Below, one piece after another: positions 6,196-8,632 of a stretch of 8,632 nt of DNA. Both the position numbers and the translations under genes were made by a program. How positions within the stretch are numbered: position 1 is the stretch's first letter; every line of letters begins with the position of its first letter. Source of the stretch: Halococcaceae archaeon (lineage in GTDB: Archaea > Halobacteriota > Halobacteria > Halobacteriales > Halalkalicoccaceae); the NCBI GenBank assembly GCA_007129135.1, contig SKWB01000013.1, forward strand, positions 1 through 8,632, in the 5' to 3' direction. A model generated the notes under the pieces. It ran no database searches. It had not been told where the DNA came from and saw nothing but the letters and a program-made list of their open reading frames with translations.

Positions 6196-6203
6196 GCTTT
6201 TGC
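6196..6203 (+). promoter_or_regulatory. TATA-like element of the small membrane protein gene
   Basis: GCTTTTGC is centred about 27 bases before the ATG at 6226, consistent with a leaderless start. It supports the shorter reading of the gene over an in-frame GTG at 6181, which lies upstream of the element. Confidence 0.5.
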
Positions 6204-6225
6204 ACGGTGGGCTGAAATCGCTCGC

Positions 6226-6438
6226 ATGGTCGTAGAGCGAGAGGCGCTCGTCGAGATCCTCGTCTCCGTCGGTGCGGTGGGCGCGTTCGTCGGTGCCATC
6301 GTGCTGATCGGACGGACGTTCAACGAGAGCGGTCTCTCCGGCGACGGCGCGCTCGCGCTGATCGGTGCGATCGTCGGCTTCATCCTCCTCATGGCGGTGG
6401 TGGGGGTCGGCCTCGCGTTCTACATGAACCGCGGGTGA
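6226..6438 (+). CDS. Small two-helix membrane protein of unknown function
   Basis: Protein of 70 aa with two predicted transmembrane helices, residues about 9-29 (VEILVSVGAVGAFVGAIVLI) and 41-66 (GALALIGAIVGFILLMAVVG...). A short polar loop joins them (GRTFNESGLSGDG, 29-41) and a minimal MNRG tail closes the chain. The N-terminus MVVEREALVE is charged and probably cytosolic, which would place the loop outside. Small proteins of this kind are widespread in haloarchaea and uncharacterised. No catalytic or binding motif is visible. ATG 6226 is chosen for its TATA-like spacing. The stop codon lies 1 bp from the end of the convergent priL gene, so transcripts from the two must overlap. No function is proposed. 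Confidence 0.72.
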   Translation: MVVEREALVEILVSVGAVGAFVGAIVLIGRTFNESGLSGDGALALIGAIVGFILLMAVVGVGLAFYMNRG

Positions 6439-6439
6439 A

Positions 6440-7522
6440 TCAGCCCTCCGCTTCCTCTCGGCCCTCGCGCCAGTCGACCAGTTCCTCCTCGTCGGCCTCG
6501 TCGAGCGCCTCCTCGTAGTAGGCGAGCGGGTGTGCGATCGTCTCACACCGGTCGTCCATGTTCACGCAGTCGCCGTAGGACTGCATCGTCGCACAGCTCG
6601 GGGGGCTGTACTCCGTGGGCGAGGTCTCGCCCCGGATGTGGTCGGTCTGATAGCGGGTGATCTTCTCGCCGAAGCCCGGGTTCACCATGTAGAGGTCGAT
6701 GATCTCGTCGGTGCTCATCCCGATGTTCACGAGGAACGTCGTGATCGCGAACCGGGAGTGGTGCTCCAGATGCTCGCCCTTCTGCACCGCGTCGAGCAGC
6801 GCTCGCATGCAGGGGGGAAAGCGCTCGGGAACGACGGTGTCGATCTCCCTTGTGAAATCGTACTCGGCCAGCAGCTCTCCGAGTCTCTCGACCTCCCCCT
6901 CGAGCGGCTCCGCTATCGCTTCGGGCACCGAGAGCGGCAACCCCTCGTCGACCCGCCGGGCGATCGCCTCCCGGACGAGTCGGGTGAGTTCGGGCTCGGT
7001 GACGAACACCTCCCCGTCGGCGACGACGCGGTTGACGAGCCGCCAGTCGTCCTCGCGGAGCCCCGCGGAGAGGCCCACGTACGTCCCGACGGGGACGGCG
7101 TACTCCTCGCCCTCGGCTCGGACTCGCTCCTCCAGGTCGAACTCCGAGAGGAGTTCGGAGAGCGTGAGCCGCTCGACACGCACGCTCCGGAGCCCCTCCT
7201 CCTGGGCCCGCTGTCGCCGGTCGGTCTCGATCCGCTCGTGTGCCGTCTGCGCCTCCGCCCGGGCGTACTTCCTGGTGAGGACGTGCTCGTCGACCAGCGA
7301 GACGAGCACCCGCGCGACCGGATACGAGAGCAGTTCCGTCCGGGGGTTCCGGTGGCTCTCTCCGACCGTGCCGTCGGTGATCGCCCAGGTGAGGCGCTCT
7401 TCGGCCCGCTCGACCACCGCCCGATCGGAGACCACGTCCACGAGGTCGACACCCGCCGTCTCGACAGCCTCCCTGGCGCTCGCGAGGAACGGGTACCGGG
7501 CGTGAAGCGCGCTGACCTCCAT
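6440..7522 (-). CDS. priL: DNA primase large subunit PriL
   Basis: Protein of 360 aa, the regulatory subunit of the archaeo-eukaryotic primase, which works with the catalytic PriS to make primers at the replication fork. The N-terminal half is helical and opens with LHARYPFLASARE (6-18), typical of archaeal PriL. The C-terminal domain holds all four iron-sulfur cysteines: PPCMRALL (Cys238), SPPSCATMQSYGDC (Cys310 and Cys319) and DDRCETI (Cys326). It also has the conserved HHSRFAITTFLVNIG (254-268) and NPGFGEKITRYQTDHI (281-296) stretches. Length is normal for haloarchaea, including an acidic tail. ATG 7522 has a TATA box about 27 bases upstream. The partner priS is not in the window. The gene converges with the membrane-protein gene (1-bp gap) and diverges from the GNAT gene. 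Confidence 0.95.
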   Translation of the reverse strand: MEVSALHARYPFLASAREAVETAGVDLVDVVSDRAVVERAEERLTWAITDGTVGESHRNPRTELLSYPVARVLVSLVDEHVLTRKYARAEAQTAHERIETDRRQRAQEEGLRSVRVERLTLSELLSEFDLEERVRAEGEEYAVPVGTYVGLSAGLREDDWRLVNRVVADGEVFVTEPELTRLVREAIARRVDEGLPLSVPEAIAEPLEGEVERLGELLAEYDFTREIDTVVPERFPPCMRALLDAVQKGEHLEHHSRFAITTFLVNIGMSTDEIIDLYMVNPGFGEKITRYQTDHIRGETSPTEYSPPSCATMQSYGDCVNMDDRCETIAHPLAYYEEALDEADEEELVDWREGREEAEG

Positions 7523-7545
7523 CGTCTCTCACAGCGTGCGCGAAC

Positions 7546-7553
7546 GAATAAAC
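7546..7553 (-). promoter_or_regulatory. TATA box of priL
   Basis: The minus strand reads GTTTATTC, centred about 27 bases before the priL ATG, as expected for a leaderless transcript. It is the only AT-rich spot in the 92-bp divergent spacer. On the plus strand (GAATAAAC) it could also serve the GNAT gene, with a leader of roughly 40 bases, since no other TATA candidate is seen for that gene. Confidence 0.6.
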
Positions 7554-7614
7554 GCCACGGGTCTCGGCCGCTCACGGTCCCAACCGTCATGCCGACACCG
7601 GTCGTGCTGGAGTC

Positions 7615-8109
7615 ATGGTCGCGATCCGTCCGGCCGAACCACGGGACGTCGAGACGATCCGGTCGGTCGCCCGGCGCTCCTGGCACGCCGCGTACGACGA
7701 GTTCCTGGGACCGGAGACGGTCGACCGGACGGTCGACGAGTGGTACACGCTGGAGTCGCTCCGGGCCGTCATCGACGGCTCCGACCACGTCGTCTCGGTC
7801 GCCGAGGACGCCACGTCGGGGCTGGTCGGGTTCGCCCACGTCGGTCCCGATCCCGAGGACGAGGGGCTCGCCGAACTCTACCGGATCTACGTCCGACCGG
7901 AGCGCTGGGGCGAGGGGACCGGGAGCCGACTGCTCGCGGACGTGACCGAGCGGATCGAGGGTTTCGACCGCCTCGGGCTCTCCGTCTTCGCCGAGAACGA
8001 GGTCGGAGTCGACTTCTACGAGCGCCAAGGGTTCGAGCGGGTCGAGGTGAGAGCGATCGAGTTCGACGGAGAGTGCTACGAGGAGTACCGCTACGAGAGG
8101 GACCTCTAG
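7615..8109 (+). CDS. GNAT family N-acetyltransferase
   Basis: Cytosolic enzyme of 164 aa that transfers an acetyl group from acetyl-CoA to an unidentified amine. Motif A is clear: [20 protein letters not shown] at 86-105, where RWGEGTG (97-103) is the Q/R-x-x-G-x-G/A pyrophosphate loop. Motif B is seen as [21 protein letters not shown] (120-140), including the N-x-x-x-x-x-F-Y-E-R-x-GF pattern. The N-terminus ([25 protein letters not shown]) is typical of the fold. Nothing links it to RimI specifically. The start at 7615 gives the standard M-x-x-IRPA opening; an ATG at 7589 is out of frame. GGAG lies 2 bases upstream, too close for a good ribosome site. It sits between priL and pcn, and its stop codon overlaps that of pcn. 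Confidence 0.9.
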   Translation: MVAIRPAEPRDVETIRSVARRSWHAAYDEFLGPETVDRTVDEWYTLESLRAVIDGSDHVVSVAEDATSGLVGFAHVGPDPEDEGLAELYRIYVRPERWGEGTGSRLLADVTERIEGFDRLGLSVFAENEVGVDFYERQGFERVEVRAIEFDGECYEEYRYERDL

Positions 8110-8632
8110 TCGCTCTGGATGCGCGGGGCGAGCATGTAGGTGACGTTGCCCTCGCCCTCTGCGATCTCGAAGTGGAGTTTCACGGGGAACTCCTCGCCGA
8201 GGTCGACCGTCACTTCGCCGTCGGTCGGGATCGCCTTGTTCATCTCCTTCAGGTAGTCGAGGCTGAAGAGCGAGTGCGCCTCGCCCGGCGTGAGGTCGAT
8301 CAGGTCCTCGCGGTCGAGCTTGAGGTTCACGTCGTCGGTGTCGCCCTCCGCCTCGACGTAGAACTGCTCTTCGGCCGTGTCCACGCCGAGGGCGATGTGG
8401 TCGCTCACCATGTCCGCGGCCTTCACCGCGCGGTTGACGTCGCGTCCCTCGAGGACGACCCTCGCGGGGAGGTCGAGGTCCGGGATGTCGGGCTCCTCCC
8501 GGATCGAGTCGGGGTCGATCAGCGCGAGGGTGTACTTCAGACCGTCGAGGCGGATCGTGAGCTTCCGGGTCTCCTCGTCGAGTTCGAGGTCGACGAGCTG
8601 GCCGGCGTCGGCCATCCCGACGATGTCCTCGA
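8106..8632 (-). CDS. pcn: DNA polymerase sliding clamp PCNA (5' end outside window)
   Basis: About 174 C-terminal residues of the archaeal PCNA homotrimer, which encircles DNA and tethers polymerases, Fen1, ligase and other partners. The frame stays open to the right edge (EDIVG before the internal MADAG), so the Met at 8615 is not the start; compared with haloarchaeal PCNA of about 247 aa, roughly 70 residues are missing. Visible landmarks are the end of domain 1 ([20 protein letters not shown]), the interdomain connecting loop ([20 protein letters not shown]), domain 2 with [36 protein letters not shown], and the C-terminal [20 protein letters not shown] followed by APRIQSD. The final APRIQ-type tail is the hydrophobic/C-terminal site used by PIP-box partners. 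It is highly acidic, as usual in halophiles. The stop TAG overlaps the convergent GNAT stop. Confidence 0.96.
   Translation of the reverse strand, partial: EDIVGMADAGQLVDLELDEETRKLTIRLDGLKYTLALIDPDSIREEPDIPDLDLPARVVLEGRDVNRAVKAADMVSDHIALGVDTAEEQFYVEAEGDTDDVNLKLDREDLIDLTPGEAHSLFSLDYLKEMNKAIPTDGEVTVDLGEEFPVKLHFEIAEGEGNVTYMLAPRIQSD

Noticed and set aside
6056..6205. 50-residue N-terminal extension of the SWIM gene
   Set aside because: The strong GGAGGT and palindromic TATA box lie inside the extension, and its translation (RPLRIYVFVTARPYRRSG and flanks) is basic, unlike a halophilic protein.
6530..7945. 471-codon plus-strand frame across priL and into the GNAT gene
   Set aside because: It runs antisense to PriL with all four Fe-S cysteines and then out of frame through the GNAT motifs; no promoter or domain supports it.
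8106..8615. PCNA starting at the internal ATG 8615
   Set aside because: The frame continues to the window edge with EDIVG, matching family sequence, and a start here would lose most of domain 1.

Overview
The window is from a haloarchaeon (class Halobacteria). It is very GC-rich, its proteins are loaded with Asp and Glu, several genes have a TATA-like box about 27 bases upstream of the start codon (leaderless transcription), and the gene content is typically haloarchaeal: a Bat-type HTH-10 regulator, Hjc, PriL and archaeal PCNA. The genus cannot be fixed from the sequence alone. No mobile element, CRISPR array, tRNA or rRNA is visible.

Layout: (1) 1-162, the 3' end of adenosylhomocysteinase, followed by a small hairpin. 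(2) 330-2414, a 694-aa Bat-like regulator with an N-terminal LOV-type PAS domain carrying the full flavin/cysteine signature, two GAF-like regions and a C-terminal HTH-10 DNA-binding domain. (3) 2553-3791/3800 and 3874-4758, two minus-strand genes, upstream to downstream a winged-HTH regulator with two four-cysteine zinc motifs and an MFS exporter; the 73-bp gap between them is packed with GAAC/GTTC half-sites next to a TATA box. (4) 4861-5280, the Holliday junction resolvase Hjc, then a short array of 18-bp palindromic repeats. (5) 5414-6055, a SWIM zinc-finger protein on the minus strand, diverging from (6) 6226-6438, a 70-aa two-helix membrane protein. (7) 6440-7522, the DNA primase large subunit PriL. 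(8) 7615-8109, a GNAT acetyltransferase diverging from priL. (9) 8106-8632, the C-terminal two thirds of the sliding clamp PCNA, running off the right edge.

The right half is therefore a DNA replication/recombination neighbourhood (hjc, priL, pcn) interleaved with a SWIM protein, a small membrane protein and a GNAT enzyme of unknown role. The left half is sensory and regulatory: a probable blue-light sensing transcription factor, and a metal-binding regulator placed just upstream of an efflux pump. Genes are packed tightly: the membrane gene and priL are separated by 1 bp, and the GNAT and PCNA genes share a CTAG that supplies both stop codons. No intergenic gap exceeds about 170 bp. The points most worth following are the LOV domain of the Bat-like protein, the half-site cluster before the MFS gene, and the repeat array after hjc, which on the minus strand encodes an out-of-frame acidic hexapeptide repeat abutting the SWIM gene's stop codon.
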